The notes: generated by a model from the letters alone, not told the origin. 64,000 nt of DNA from CALAED01 sp937891035 (GCA_035642125.1 DASQSZ010000034.1:3921-67920), one strand, 5' to 3'. Shown: positions 41,521-50,807, counted from the first letter of the stretch. Translations and numbers: made by a program.

Positions 41521-41975
41521 GGGCTTTGACTCCAAAGATCGTTGATCACGCACGGGACGGAAACGTCCAAGATCCGATACAGGCGTCCGTCCTGCGGCAC
41601 ATAGCCCGCCCGGGCGAACATGCCCTGCCCGAACTCGCCGAGCAGATCCACGTCCCGCACCTCGCCGCCGAGCGTGAAGTCGCCGGAGTAGGCACCCATG
41701 AGCGCGTCCGCCGCGGCGACAACCTCGGGGTCGATGGCGTCTTGCGGCAGGGACGTCATGTTCTTGTAGATCCGCACGTTGAACACCACCAGCACCGTCG
41801 TGGCGTTCAGCCCGGACGCTGCTGCAAGGGGCCGGATCTCCTGGATCCACATCGCGCCGGTCAGCAAGCCCTCCGGCGCACTCTTGGGTTCGTGCTGGTT
41901 GACCTGCTCCAGATGCCCGATCGACTGGGCGTGCGAGATCAGCGCGTCGAACAAACCAGTGATGTCAAGGCTCAT
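41517..41975 (-). CDS. Tail terminator/completion-like protein
   Basis: A 152-residue protein, MSLDITGLFDALISHAQSIG, with NATTVLVVFNVRIYKNMTSL. The fold pattern and place (after the gp10-like protein) fit a tail terminator. Coupled by ATGA to the next gene. Confidence 0.75.
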   Translation of the reverse strand: MSLDITGLFDALISHAQSIGHLEQVNQHEPKSAPEGLLTGAMWIQEIRPLAAASGLNATTVLVVFNVRIYKNMTSLPQDAIDPEVVAAADALMGAYSGDFTLGGEVRDVDLLGEFGQGMFARAGYVPQDGRLYRILDVSVPCVINDLWSQSP

Positions 41976-42352
41976 TGCATCCTCGCAAGGTGGGGACGCA
42001 GCGCGTTGTCCGCGATCGGCCCGGCCTCAGCTTCGGTCTTCTGCGCGGCGCGCCGAAAGCTTGAGTAGCCCTTGAACCGGGTCGTTTTGTTGCGGGAGCC
42101 GGTGCCCTCGAGCCAGGGGCCGTAGATGACGCCACGGTCGTGCACCGTCCGTTGGGCGATGCTGGAGTCGACGACGATCTGGGTTTCGTAATACGGCGTC
42201 GGATTGCGAATGGAGGCGTCGAGGAAGGCCATGACGTTCGCGTACGCCTGCTGGGCGACGTCGTCGAGGATGTCGTCCTCGGCGGCGGCGAGCTCGGCGC
42301 GCGCGCGGCCGTCGAACAGGGGCCCGGAGATGTCGACGTCGATCGTGGCCAT
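41972..42352 (-). CDS. HK97 gp10-like head-tail joining protein
   Basis: A 126-residue protein, MATIDVDISGPLFDGRARAE, with a C-terminal FRRAAQKTEAEAGPIADNAL. The pattern is like HK97 gp10-type neck proteins. ATG overlaps the stop of the upstream gene. Confidence 0.75.
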   Translation of the reverse strand: MATIDVDISGPLFDGRARAELAAAEDDILDDVAQQAYANVMAFLDASIRNPTPYYETQIVVDSSIAQRTVHDRGVIYGPWLEGTGSRNKTTRFKGYSSFRRAAQKTEAEAGPIADNALRPHLARMQ

Positions 42353-43434
42353 CAAACCGCCCCCGTCCGGGCGCGCCGGCCGTACGCCCGACACACGTCC
42401 TTGGTCAGGGCGGCGATGCCGCGGCCGGTGAACTCCCGCTGGTGGTCCCCCGCGCCGGCCACCCGCGCGTACCCCGAGCCCTCCTGCAGCACCTGGTTCA
42501 GCGCCAGTCCGAGCGCGAGGTCGCGCACCAGCGGCGGCGCCACCCATCGGGAAACGGCCGCCGCGTCGCTGTGGGAGGCGGCGGTGCTGCCGGTTGCGGC
42601 GCGCCGTACGGTCAGTGCGCGGGGCGCGTAGATGTCGGCGGCCGCCGCGTGGGCGGCCAGCACGGTCCCGTCGTAGGCGCGGATCACCGTCGCCACCGTG
42701 CCAGCCACATCTGTGACGAGCATCCGTTCCGAATCGATCAGGATCACCTCGTCTACCGCCGGGGCGTTCGTGGCGGTGGACAGGGTGATCGACACGTCGT
42801 TCTTGGTGGCGGTGAGGGAGTCGGCGGCGGCGATGTTGACGCCGGTGTCCGCCATCGTCTTGTTGGTGACCAGCAGTCGCTCAGTGTCGATGACGATCAG
42901 GTCCCCGACGCCGACCTGGCTGGAGTCGGTGACGGTCAGGCTGGTGACCGAGGCGTTGATGGCGCCGTTCAGGGCGCCGGCCGGCGCGGTGTCGGCGGTG
43001 TAGCCCCATACCCCGGTGATGGCGACGGCGCGCTGGGTGGTCGTGCCGGCGGTGAAGGCAGCCGGGCCGCCGAGGTCGATTTCGATCCGGTCGTACGGGG
43101 GGCCGTCATCGGGGCGGAGGAAGTAGTCCGATGCGGCGATGGCCTCGTCCGCGGCGGTGAGCGAGGTGACGGAGATGAGGTCGTGCTGGCCGAGCCACAA
43201 CCGCCACGGCCGCGAGTCCGCCGGCCAGTCGAAGTAGCGGGTGGCGGTCTCCGGCCACAGGCGGCGGTGCAGGAGGCCGGCGCCGCGGTTGGCGCCTTGG
43301 GCGCCGCCGTCGATGGTGTCGGAGGCGGCTTCGATGGCGCGGTCGATCTGGGCGTTGCGGCGGGCGGTTTCTTTCGCCTCGAGTGCCCGTGCAACGGTTT
43401 CCCTGCTGGTGTAGCAGGGTCTGCTGATGGCCAC
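42352..43434 (-). CDS. Head-tail connector protein with beta-domain insertion
   Basis: A 360-residue protein. The N-terminal part (MAISRPCYTSRETVARALEA) and the C-terminal QEGSGYARVAGAGDHQREFTG resemble a gp6-type connector, normally about 100-150 residues. The middle (about 160-290) is a beta-rich insertion with two copies of a DLIVIDTERLLVTN / EVILIDSERMLVTD motif. The insertion probably decorates the neck. Confidence 0.75.
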   Translation of the reverse strand: MAISRPCYTSRETVARALEAKETARRNAQIDRAIEAASDTIDGGAQGANRGAGLLHRRLWPETATRYFDWPADSRPWRLWLGQHDLISVTSLTAADEAIAASDYFLRPDDGPPYDRIEIDLGGPAAFTAGTTTQRAVAITGVWGYTADTAPAGALNGAINASVTSLTVTDSSQVGVGDLIVIDTERLLVTNKTMADTGVNIAAADSLTATKNDVSITLSTATNAPAVDEVILIDSERMLVTDVAGTVATVIRAYDGTVLAAHAAAADIYAPRALTVRRAATGSTAASHSDAAAVSRWVAPPLVRDLALGLALNQVLQEGSGYARVAGAGDHQREFTGRGIAALTKDVCRAYGRRARTGAV

Positions 43435-43505
43435 CTAGGGTCCTCGTGCTTTCCGGAGGGGTGATGGTGGTGGTGCTATTCGGTTGTGCCTCGCCGGGCC
43501 GGTCT

Positions 43506-43521
43506 CCCCAGCCGACTGGGG
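43506..43521. terminator. Hairpin between structural genes
   Basis: CCCCAG-CCGA-CTGGGG with a tetraloop, in the 110-bp gap between the connector gene and the small zinc-finger gene. Possible attenuation point in the late operon. Confidence 0.5.
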
Positions 43522-43546
43522 CGGGACCCCACCACCCGGCGAGGAG

Positions 43547-43735
43547 CTATCGAAGCTGGTCGCCGACGTATCGGTCGCCCGGCCGCCACCCGTCCCACGC
43601 GCAATACAGTCCGCCGTCCGGGCCGGTGCGCAACGGCTCGCCGTCGTTCGGGCACGCCGTCGGCGGCTCCGTCTGCTCGGCTGCCGCCTCGGCGACGCCT
43701 TCGCGAACGATGTCGACGAGCTGCTGCCACGACAC
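43547..43735 (-). CDS. Small phage protein with Cys pair
   Basis: A 62-residue protein: SWQQLVDIVREGVAEAAAEQ, then ACPNDGEPL and YCAWDGW, a probable half zinc ribbon. GTG start. It directly follows the larger zinc-ribbon gene. Confidence 0.7.
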   Translation of the reverse strand: MSWQQLVDIVREGVAEAAAEQTEPPTACPNDGEPLRTGPDGGLYCAWDGWRPGDRYVGDQLR

Positions 43736-43738
43736 CGG

Positions 43739-44347
43739 TCAGCCCGCCTCGTCTGCCTGTTCGGCCTCGGCGGCCTTGACGGCCTCGATGAGTTGGGTCT
43801 TGGTCATGTCGTCGGCGCCGTCGATGGCGAGGTGCTGGGCATAGGCGAGCCACGCCGATTTCGGGTCGGCCGGGGCCGGCCGAGCCACCTGCTCGACCGG
43901 GTCGGCCGGGGCCGGCTCGGTGGGCGCGGTCTGCGTCTGGGCCAGCGTGGCCGGCGGCGGGGCAACCTCCGCCGCGGCGGGCGCCGGCGCGACGGCTTCG
44001 ACCGCTGCTTGTTGGTCGGCCGCCGCGTGGGTCGCGCCTCCATGCCGGGTGATCTTCCCTGCCACGTCTTCCTCCTCGTCTCGCAACGGCCAGCCGGCCA
44101 CGGTCTCCATCGCGGATCTGCACCGGAGGCACAGCAAGCCCGGCACCTCGACGACGCCGGGGGCCGGCTGGCGCATCATTACTCGCCGCTGCACCCCGTA
44201 CGCCGGGCACCACTCGGCCGAACAGCGGACGATTACCGCTGGGAGCACGCTCCCGCCTTCCTGCTGGATCTCGCTGGATCCGCAGTGCGGGCATGCGGAA
44301 AGGCCGGCCGCTATCCCGGGAATCCCGCATGCCGTGCACCGCTGCAT
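43739..44347 (-). CDS. Phage zinc-ribbon protein with C-terminal SAP/Rho-N-like helix pair
   Basis: A 202-residue protein. The N-terminus has four Cys pairs (CTACG, CPHCG, CSAEWC, CLRC), a Pro/Ala-rich linker follows, and the C-terminal AWLAYAQHLAIDGADDMTKT-QLIEAV resembles the short helical domain that many actinophages carry on head-region proteins (SAP/Rho-N type, nucleic-acid binding). Confidence 0.72.
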   Translation of the reverse strand: MQRCTACGIPGIAAGLSACPHCGSSEIQQEGGSVLPAVIVRCSAEWCPAYGVQRRVMMRQPAPGVVEVPGLLCLRCRSAMETVAGWPLRDEEEDVAGKITRHGGATHAAADQQAAVEAVAPAPAAAEVAPPPATLAQTQTAPTEPAPADPVEQVARPAPADPKSAWLAYAQHLAIDGADDMTKTQLIEAVKAAEAEQADEAG

Positions 44348-44348
44348 C

Positions 44349-44795
44349 TCAGGCCGCCACCAGCGTGGCGCCGTCGGTCAGCGGGATCCACATGCAGTAG
44401 ACGGTCATGGCACCATCCACGTTGGTGCCGGCCGAGTCGATCTCCACCGTGCCGGTCGACACAACCGCCTGCGCGGGCGGGCCGTTCCGAACGAACGCGG
44501 CCGAGTCCGGCTCCCAGCCAAGGACCGTCCCCGCCGCTGTGTCGGTCGTGCCCAGGTCACCAGCGACGATCGGGGAGGTGTCCCCGGTTGTAGGGTTGGC
44601 CTGGATCGTGACCGTGTTCGCGACCGTGATCGCTGTGGTCACCTTCGCCCACAAAGCGGTGATCAACACCTCGCCGCCCGCGACCGTGAACAACGACGGC
44701 GTCACATCCTCGTCGAGCGTGCCAGTCGCCTTGGAGACGACGCCGCGGCCGAGCGCGATGGTGCGGAGCTCGTCGCCCTGAATGATCGTTGTCAT
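44349..44795 (-). CDS. Phage capsid-region structural protein
   Basis: A 148-residue beta-rich protein, MTTIIQGDELRTIALGRGVV, lying two genes after the major capsid gene. Probably a minor capsid or decoration protein. Confidence 0.75.
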   Translation of the reverse strand: MTTIIQGDELRTIALGRGVVSKATGTLDEDVTPSLFTVAGGEVLITALWAKVTTAITVANTVTIQANPTTGDTSPIVAGDLGTTDTAAGTVLGWEPDSAAFVRNGPPAQAVVSTGTVEIDSAGTNVDGAMTVYCMWIPLTDGATLVAA

Positions 44796-44807
44796 CGATC
44801 AGCCTCC

Positions 44808-45317
44808 TCAGCTCAGCGGAGCGGCCAGGTTGGCCGGAGTCCGCTGCACATGCAGGTCGTGCAGGATGTACAGGCACCCCGACAGTTGGGCGTTGGAACC
44901 TTCCCCGCCGGAGTTGAGCGAAATGTAGGAGTAGCCGTCGGACAGCTGATCGGCGTCGACCTCGATGACGAGGATCTGCTGCTCCTCGGCGCTGGTGCCG
45001 GCGCCGCCCGCCTCGGTGATCTCGCTGGCCGCTGACTGGGTGTGCTTCGCCCAGGTCTCGTCACCGTCCAAGGTGGCTTCGGCCTTGAGGTAGTAGTGGT
45101 CCACGATGTCCAGGTCGGCGGTTGTACCGCCCGAACTGGCGGTGTGCTGCTGAAGGTCGTAGGAATGGTCGTCCCCGGCTGTGCCGGCGGCCTTGAAAAC
45201 GACGATCGTGCAGCCGCCCGCGTTTCGGAGGCTGACCCGCTTGCCGGTCTGCGCGGCCTGGGCGTCGACAGGCACCCAGCCGGTTGACAGATCGAACAGC
45301 CTACCTAGTGCTTCCAT
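44808..45317 (-). CDS. Phage capsid decoration-like protein
   Basis: A 169-residue beta-rich protein, MEALGRLFDLSTGWVPVDAQ, immediately after the major capsid gene, where decoration proteins are usual. No family recognised. Confidence 0.75.
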   Translation of the reverse strand: MEALGRLFDLSTGWVPVDAQAAQTGKRVSLRNAGGCTIVVFKAAGTAGDDHSYDLQQHTASSGGTTADLDIVDHYYLKAEATLDGDETWAKHTQSAASEITEAGGAGTSAEEQQILVIEVDADQLSDGYSYISLNSGGEGSNAQLSGCLYILHDLHVQRTPANLAAPLS

Positions 45318-45394
45318 CTGGTGTTTCCTCTCCGGCCGGGGCGTTACTGCCGCGGCCTGGCTCGCCCTACCGCCGGTCGGCTCGGGCTAGGGGT

Positions 45395-46783
45395 TTAGCG
45401 GGCTGCCAGCTCCACAAACGGGGACAGGCTGTTGCCGCCGTTACGGGGGGTGATCGCCGAGGAGATCCACGGGCGGCCGTCGACCCGCTGGATGATGCGG
45501 TAGGCGGTCTGGTCGTTGCCGAACTTCCAATCCGTCGAGCTCGAGGCGGTCATGGATTGGCGGTCGCCGATCAGGTAGTAGGACAGGTCGACGAAGGCGA
45601 TGTCGCCGCGGTTACCGAGGGCGCCGGCCTTTTCGGTGACGACGATGGGCCGGCCGAACAGAGTGGAGGGGCCCTGGTTGGCGGCGTTGACGATGAACAC
45701 CGAGTTGCCGCCGGTCCCGACTGACAGGGCCATGGTGAACAGCTCGGGGATGGTGTCCGGGGAGATCAGCCATACCGCCCGGTTCAGGCTGGAGGGGAGC
45801 ATCCGGGCGTACATCTTGACGATGTTCTCGTAGACGATCGTGTCGGCTGGCTGCCCGGTTTCGGCGTCGACCGCGATGCCCGCCGAGTTGCCGGCGCCCA
45901 AAAAGCCGAGCGGCTGGCCTGTGCCGTTCCCCGTCATGAACGCGTCGTCTTCCTCGAACGCGAGCACCATCGGCCACAGCCGCTCGATCAACGCTGAGAA
46001 GGAGATGATCGAGTCCTGGAGCAGCTCGTTCGGCACGACGGAAAGGCCGGTGAGTTTGTTGGCGTCGAGCATGACACGGCCGAACGTCGGGTTCGCGTCT
46101 GTCAGCGCGGCGCTCTCCTCGGCCCAGTAGGCGATCATCCCGCCGAACAGGCTGGAGGCGTTGGAGGTGACGTCGATCGTGGGGAACGGCACCCTTGCGC
46201 TGTCCATGGGGACGACGGTGGCGCGGGACCGCACGACCGCCATCTCGATGGCGACCTCGAGTAGTTGGGAGCGAAGGTTCTCCGGCACGAGGTAGCCGCC
46301 GTCGGCCGGGACGCTCGAGGACGCGGCGTTGGTGATCTGCCGGATCTCGGCCAGCTTCGCGGCGTTTTCGGGGTCGGGGTTGAGGTGCCAGACGGTCTTG
46401 AAGTAGTCGGTGGCGGTGTTGAACTTGCCGTCGACGAGGGCGCCGGGGGCGTGGGGGTTGTGCGCGGCGCCCTGCCCGTAGGAGGTGAGCATCCTGGTGC
46501 GCTTGCCGCCGCCGGCTTGGGGGTTGAGGTTGAGCCGGTTGATCCGTTCGGCGTTGTCGCTGTCGACGTCCTTGTCTTTGATCAGCTGGGCGAGCTGCCG
46601 CTGAGTCTCCTCGGCGACCAGCCGGTTGAGGTCAGTGCCGGAGCCTTGGGCCTTCTCGGCGTAGGCGTCGATGAACTTCACCAGCCCGCCGGGTGAGGCA
46701 AGGATGTTCTTAAGTTGAACCTGGTCGGCGACCATTTCCGCGAGCTCTTCCGAGTTGCGCGGGATGGTCTGTGTGGGTGCCAC
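45395..46783 (-). CDS. HK97-fold major capsid protein
   Basis: A 462-residue protein from GTG 46783 (GGAGG, 7-base spacing). The N-terminal 140 residues are helical (delta-like scaffold region), and the HK97 core starts near the GGYLVPENLRSQLLEVA segment and includes AFEEDDAFMTGNGTGQPLGF, a highly conserved capsid motif. The chain ends FVELAAR. The upstream ClpP-like protease would remove the scaffold region. Confidence 0.93.
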   Translation of the reverse strand: MAPTQTIPRNSEELAEMVADQVQLKNILASPGGLVKFIDAYAEKAQGSGTDLNRLVAEETQRQLAQLIKDKDVDSDNAERINRLNLNPQAGGGKRTRMLTSYGQGAAHNPHAPGALVDGKFNTATDYFKTVWHLNPDPENAAKLAEIRQITNAASSSVPADGGYLVPENLRSQLLEVAIEMAVVRSRATVVPMDSARVPFPTIDVTSNASSLFGGMIAYWAEESAALTDANPTFGRVMLDANKLTGLSVVPNELLQDSIISFSALIERLWPMVLAFEEDDAFMTGNGTGQPLGFLGAGNSAGIAVDAETGQPADTIVYENIVKMYARMLPSSLNRAVWLISPDTIPELFTMALSVGTGGNSVFIVNAANQGPSTLFGRPIVVTEKAGALGNRGDIAFVDLSYYLIGDRQSMTASSSTDWKFGNDQTAYRIIQRVDGRPWISSAITPRNGGNSLSPFVELAAR

Positions 46784-46796
46784 TGGGTTGCCTCCT

Positions 46797-47774
46797 TCAG
46801 GCTTCCATCGCCGCGCCGGACGACGCTGAGTCGATGAGATGGGCGATTGCCGCGGACCAGTCGTCCCTCGGGGGCTGGGTGAGCGGAGCGATCGTGTCCG
46901 TCCACCAGTCCGGGGTGTCGTCGGCCGGCAGGTTGTCCTGGTGGTCCTCGGAGCCGGATGGCTTGTGCCCATTGAGGGTGGCCACCACCGAGGCGGCGTC
47001 AGGGTCGATACCAACCAGCTCTGAGCCTTGCTCGCCTTCGAAGCTGGCGGGGATCTTCGGCGGCGGAGGGGCCTGCGTCCGGCCGGCGTAGAAGAAACAC
47101 GTCAGATCGTGCTTCGCCGCGGCGGCCACGCCCTCCGGCTCTGGCTCGTCCCGCTGCCGCTTGCTGCCGGTGATGGTCTCATCAGCCAGCTTGGCTTCGA
47201 CGGCCTCGGCGGCGTTGTACCAGGTCTCCGTCCGCATCCGCTGCCGCCAGTCCTCGGCGGTGCCGCCGGCGCGGTCGGCGTAGATCCCGGCGATCGTGTC
47301 GGAGACGCGGGCGAGGAGGCCGGCCATCTCGGTCATGTCGGCTTCGTTGCCGATGCACATGCCGAGCGCGTCGTGGATCATCATCTGGCTGGCGCGGTTC
47401 ATGCGGATGATGTCGCCGGCCATCGCGATGAACGAGGCGGCGCTCGCGGCGAGCCCGTCGACGGTGACGGTCACCCGGCCGTCGTGGTCGAGCAACATGT
47501 TGTAGATGGCGACGCCGTCGAAGACGTCACCGCCCGGGCTGTTGATCTTCACATGGAGGTCGCCGGTCACACCGGTCAGCCGGTCGGCGATGTCTTGGGC
47601 CATCACCCCGAACCAGCCGATCTCGTCGTAGATCATCAGCTCGGTGGGGCCGTCAGCCTGGGCCTTGACCTGCAGCCGGGGGCGTCCCTCGACTTTCGGC
47701 CGGGGCCGCTGGTTGCGCGCCTTCAGCAGCTGCCACACCTGGCCGATCAGGTCCCGGTCCACCGCGTAGCTCAT
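46797..47774 (-). CDS. ClpP-like head maturation protease
   Basis: A 325-residue S14 peptidase. INSPGGDVFDGVAIYNML (about 78-95), the Ser motif GLAASAASFIAMAGD (about 107-121) and MMIHDALG with catalytic His near 134 are all present. A C-terminal 110-residue acidic tail extends beyond the ClpP fold. ATG 47774 follows AGGAG and overlaps the portal stop. Confidence 0.92.
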   Translation of the reverse strand: MSYAVDRDLIGQVWQLLKARNQRPRPKVEGRPRLQVKAQADGPTELMIYDEIGWFGVMAQDIADRLTGVTGDLHVKINSPGGDVFDGVAIYNMLLDHDGRVTVTVDGLAASAASFIAMAGDIIRMNRASQMMIHDALGMCIGNEADMTEMAGLLARVSDTIAGIYADRAGGTAEDWRQRMRTETWYNAAEAVEAKLADETITGSKRQRDEPEPEGVAAAAKHDLTCFFYAGRTQAPPPPKIPASFEGEQGSELVGIDPDAASVVATLNGHKPSGSEDHQDNLPADDTPDWWTDTIAPLTQPPRDDWSAAIAHLIDSASSGAAMEA

Positions 47775-50467
47775 GGGGTTTCTCCTGGCATCGGCACGTG
47801 CTCCTTCTCCTGCCACTGCGACTTGTCGGAGCCGGGCCGCCACACGACCACGACGTGTCCGCGGCAGCGGTCCCGGCCTTCGCAGCGGATGTAGCCGCCA
47901 GTCGGGTACTCCTCGACGGCCTGAGCGATGTCGAGGCCGAGGAACCGGCCGTCGACCTCGCGGCAGTACCGACAGGTGTTGGTGTCGAGGACTTCGGACC
48001 CGTAGTACGCCGGCACCGGGCCACCACCGTCAGTGGGGATCGCCGAGTAGGTAGACATGCGGCCGGCGTGCTGGGCCTTGTGCAGGGCGCCGCCGAGCCG
48101 GTCCCGAGTCCCCGCCTCCGACAGGCCATTCAGGTGCGTTCGTACGGAGTCGGCCACGTCTCGGCCGGAACGACCTGGCCCGGCCTGACGCAAGGCCTCG
48201 CCCGCCGCGGCGGCGACCAGCCCCGCCGCGAGCAACGCGACCACCACAGCGGCCACCGCGACCATGTCACCCTCAGCCGGCGGCACCGGCTCTACCGTCA
48301 CGTCCTGCGCCGCGGCCTCGGCCGTCACTTGCCCGGCGGCGTCGGCCCCCAGCGTGGCCATCGCCTCGACGAGCGCGCGCTGCGCCTCCTCGGTAGGGGC
48401 GGTCATGGCCGGCAGGGCGGCGAGGTCGCCATCGTCGACGATCTGCTGTACCTGCCCGGCCAGATTGTTGACCTGATTGCTCTGGATGCGCTGCCAGTCG
48501 TCGGCGATCTGCTCGAGCGCCTGATCGTAGGACTGCTGGACGGGGGCGAGGTCGGGCAGCTCCGGCGTGTCGGCCTCCTCCGCGCGGGGCCGGCGGTCGG
48601 CGGTCGACCGGGCCGGCGGACCAGCCTGGAAGTGCACGTCCGTACGGTCGTCGCCGTGCACCACCGACAACGCATCGAAGGTCACGTCGGCCGGCTCGAT
48701 CTCCTCCACCGGCGAGTCGGAGCCCGGCTTGAGGTATGTCAGCGTGATGTGCGCCATGAACCCGTGGTCGCGCGGTACCTCGATCCCGGCCTCGGCCAGC
48801 CTGGCGAGCACGTCGCGGCGGAGGTCTTCGAGGTCGGCCGAGTCGATGAGGGCGACGATGACGTCGCCGTCTTCGCCGCCGACGAAGCGGGCCAGCCCCG
48901 AGATTTGGGCGGTGATGGGGGCGCGGCGGGCGAGAACCTCGCCGGCCGCACGCAACGCCGTGGGGTCGACAGTGTCGGCTTTGCCGCAGTAGGCGACCGT
49001 GAGGTGGAGCTCGTCGGCGGGCAGGCCGCCGTCGACGGTGAGCTGAGCTGCGAGGTCGGCTGGGGGGTAGAGGGCGAGCATGCAGCCGGTGGAGTAGTCG
49101 GGGGCTTCGGCGGCGGGAAGCGCGCGGCGCGCGCTGTCACCGATCTGATCACGGAGCCAGTCGATGACGAGGTCGGCCAGCGCTGGCCCCTCCTCCACCG
49201 GAACAGCATCTGGCTCAGCCAGCGGAGCCGGGGCGATGGTGACGCGCATCTTCGGCAGCCCGCACACCTCAGCCGCGTCATCCGGGTGCACACCGGCGTC
49301 ACGGAGGATCTTGTACGCCTCGGCCTTGGAGGTGAGTTCCCGGTCGTCGGCCTCCCGATCCGCCGGCACCGGCGAGTCGTAATCCCACTCCAGATCCTCG
49401 GCGGTAGAGCCGAACATCGGCAGCAACCGGAAGTTGAGCACGTCCCGCGTCGCGTCCAACCTGGGCACAGACTTCCAGCGGGCGAAGATGTACTCGGCGG
49501 CCTCCATGTTCGCCCTGTTCGTGTCGTCAACCGTGCCCAACATCGGCCTTGGGAAGGCGAACGCTTCGCGGACGATCTCCCGGGGGACGTCGCGGAGCTC
49601 ACGGAACTGCATGTCCCGGTTGGTGAACGCCCTCGGCACCCATTTGCCGCCCTGCTCGATCAGCGCGACCCGGTGAGCGTTCGCGACTCCTTTGTGCTGC
49701 TCGTTCCACCGGGTGCGGAGCCGGTTGTAATCGATGTCGGACAGTTCCTCTTCGAACTCGATGATTCCGCCCGGCTCAGAGCTATTTTCAAAAAACCGCC
49801 GGTTCCATTCCGCCGCATACCGTGAGGATTCGACGTCGGTGAGGATCGTTTGGACCGCGCCCATCCCCCGGTACGGATCGAGTGGGTTCGGGTCCCGCAT
49901 GAAGATGACCTGGTCCAACGTGAGCGCGACCTGCTCGCCGTCGGGGCCGGTGTACATGTAGCCGAGCAAGTAGCGCTCGGGGTGCGGGACGGGGGTCATG
50001 CGGTCCGGGCGGACCGGCCACAACTCCAACGGCAGCTTGAAACGCTCATTGGAGACGACCACCCACCAGCCCTCACCAACGAGGTCGCGGTGCTGCTGGT
50101 AGGTCTTGATGAACTCCGCCCGGTGCATGAACGGGTTGGGCTTGTTCCACAGGTCGATCGCGGCGTGACTGGTGACCTCTTGGCGTTCGTCGGGGTCGCC
50201 GCTCTTGGCTTTTCGGTAGAGGTGCCATTCGGGGCCGGCGGTGGCGTCGCCGAGCAGGGAGACGATCGCGAAGAGGGTGCCCATGCCGCCCATGGCGCGC
50301 ATTTGGGCTTCTTGTCCGCGGGGGTTGAGGCCGAAGATGCCGGGGAGTTGCAGGGCGGCGGTGTGGCGGCCGACGTAGGGGACCGGGGACTCGCCCGGCG
50401 TGGCGGTGCGGGCGGTGGCCTTGTCGACGATCTTTCCGACGAGAGTCTTCGTCATCCGCTGCGCCAC
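47771..50467 (-). CDS. Portal protein with internal 2H phosphoesterase domain and MuF-like C-terminus
   Basis: An 898-residue fusion. Residues about 20-410 are an HK97-type portal (FAFPRPMLGTVDDTNRANME in the clip/stem region). Residues about 455-600 carry two HxT motifs 85 apart, LHLTVAYCG (His488, Thr490) and AHITLTYLK (His573, Thr575), the signature of 2H phosphoesterases (2'-5' RNA ligase, LigT, anti-CBASS Acb1). The C-terminal part has a helical stretch, a hydrophobic segment near 740 and a MuF-like end with CRYCREVDGRFLGL and CEGRDRC. Portals are usually 400-550 residues long. Translated as one uninterrupted frame. Confidence 0.87.
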   Translation of the reverse strand: MAQRMTKTLVGKIVDKATARTATPGESPVPYVGRHTAALQLPGIFGLNPRGQEAQMRAMGGMGTLFAIVSLLGDATAGPEWHLYRKAKSGDPDERQEVTSHAAIDLWNKPNPFMHRAEFIKTYQQHRDLVGEGWWVVVSNERFKLPLELWPVRPDRMTPVPHPERYLLGYMYTGPDGEQVALTLDQVIFMRDPNPLDPYRGMGAVQTILTDVESSRYAAEWNRRFFENSSEPGGIIEFEEELSDIDYNRLRTRWNEQHKGVANAHRVALIEQGGKWVPRAFTNRDMQFRELRDVPREIVREAFAFPRPMLGTVDDTNRANMEAAEYIFARWKSVPRLDATRDVLNFRLLPMFGSTAEDLEWDYDSPVPADREADDRELTSKAEAYKILRDAGVHPDDAAEVCGLPKMRVTIAPAPLAEPDAVPVEEGPALADLVIDWLRDQIGDSARRALPAAEAPDYSTGCMLALYPPADLAAQLTVDGGLPADELHLTVAYCGKADTVDPTALRAAGEVLARRAPITAQISGLARFVGGEDGDVIVALIDSADLEDLRRDVLARLAEAGIEVPRDHGFMAHITLTYLKPGSDSPVEEIEPADVTFDALSVVHGDDRTDVHFQAGPPARSTADRRPRAEEADTPELPDLAPVQQSYDQALEQIADDWQRIQSNQVNNLAGQVQQIVDDGDLAALPAMTAPTEEAQRALVEAMATLGADAAGQVTAEAAAQDVTVEPVPPAEGDMVAVAAVVVALLAAGLVAAAAGEALRQAGPGRSGRDVADSVRTHLNGLSEAGTRDRLGGALHKAQHAGRMSTYSAIPTDGGGPVPAYYGSEVLDTNTCRYCREVDGRFLGLDIAQAVEEYPTGGYIRCEGRDRCRGHVVVVWRPGSDKSQWQEKEHVPMPGETP

Positions 50468-50721
50468 GACAAAAGCAGGCAGCTGACGCCCGCGGCGGCG
50501 ATGCCGGCCGGGTGCGCGATTTCCCAGGCGGCGTAGGACAGGAGGCCGAGGCCTCCGGTGTCGAGGGCGAGGGCGCGGATGGTGGCCCAGCGGGGGGTGA
50601 GTTTCGCGGCGGCCCGGCCGAGCCGGATGGCGAGGGGGACGCGTGGCGGGCGGGGCTTCCGGGTGGCGCGCTCGTTGGAGTAGGCGGCGCGCGCGGTGCC
50701 GAGACTGCCGACCATCGTCAT
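50452..50721 (-). CDS. Small phage membrane protein
   Basis: An 89-residue protein with a basic N-terminus and a C-terminal hydrophobic stretch (LLSYAAWEIAHPAGIAAAGV). It overlaps the portal start by 16 bp. A promoter-like palindrome lies just upstream, so it begins a transcription unit. Confidence 0.72.
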   Translation of the reverse strand: MTMVGSLGTARAAYSNERATRKPRPPRVPLAIRLGRAAAKLTPRWATIRALALDTGGLGLLSYAAWEIAHPAGIAAAGVSCLLLSWRSG

Positions 50722-50737
50722 GGTGCGGATGGTACGC

Positions 50738-50759
50738 CGTTTTTGAACACGTTCAAAAG
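50738..50759 (-). promoter_or_regulatory. Internal promoter/operator of the structural operon
   Basis: TTTTGAAC-AC-GTTCAAAA (50741-50758) is a near-perfect palindrome. On the minus strand its TTGAAC can serve as -35, with TACCAT 16 bases on as -10, about 20 bp before the start of the small membrane gene. Confidence 0.6.
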
Positions 50760-50807
50760 AGGACGATCAAAACCCGTTCATCCAGGTCGCGAAAGTTCTA
50801 CGGCGCG

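Noticed and set aside
50741..50758. LexA box in the structural operon
   Set aside because: The half-sites are separated by two bases rather than four and lack the CGAAC/GTTCG core spacing, so it was listed as another operator.
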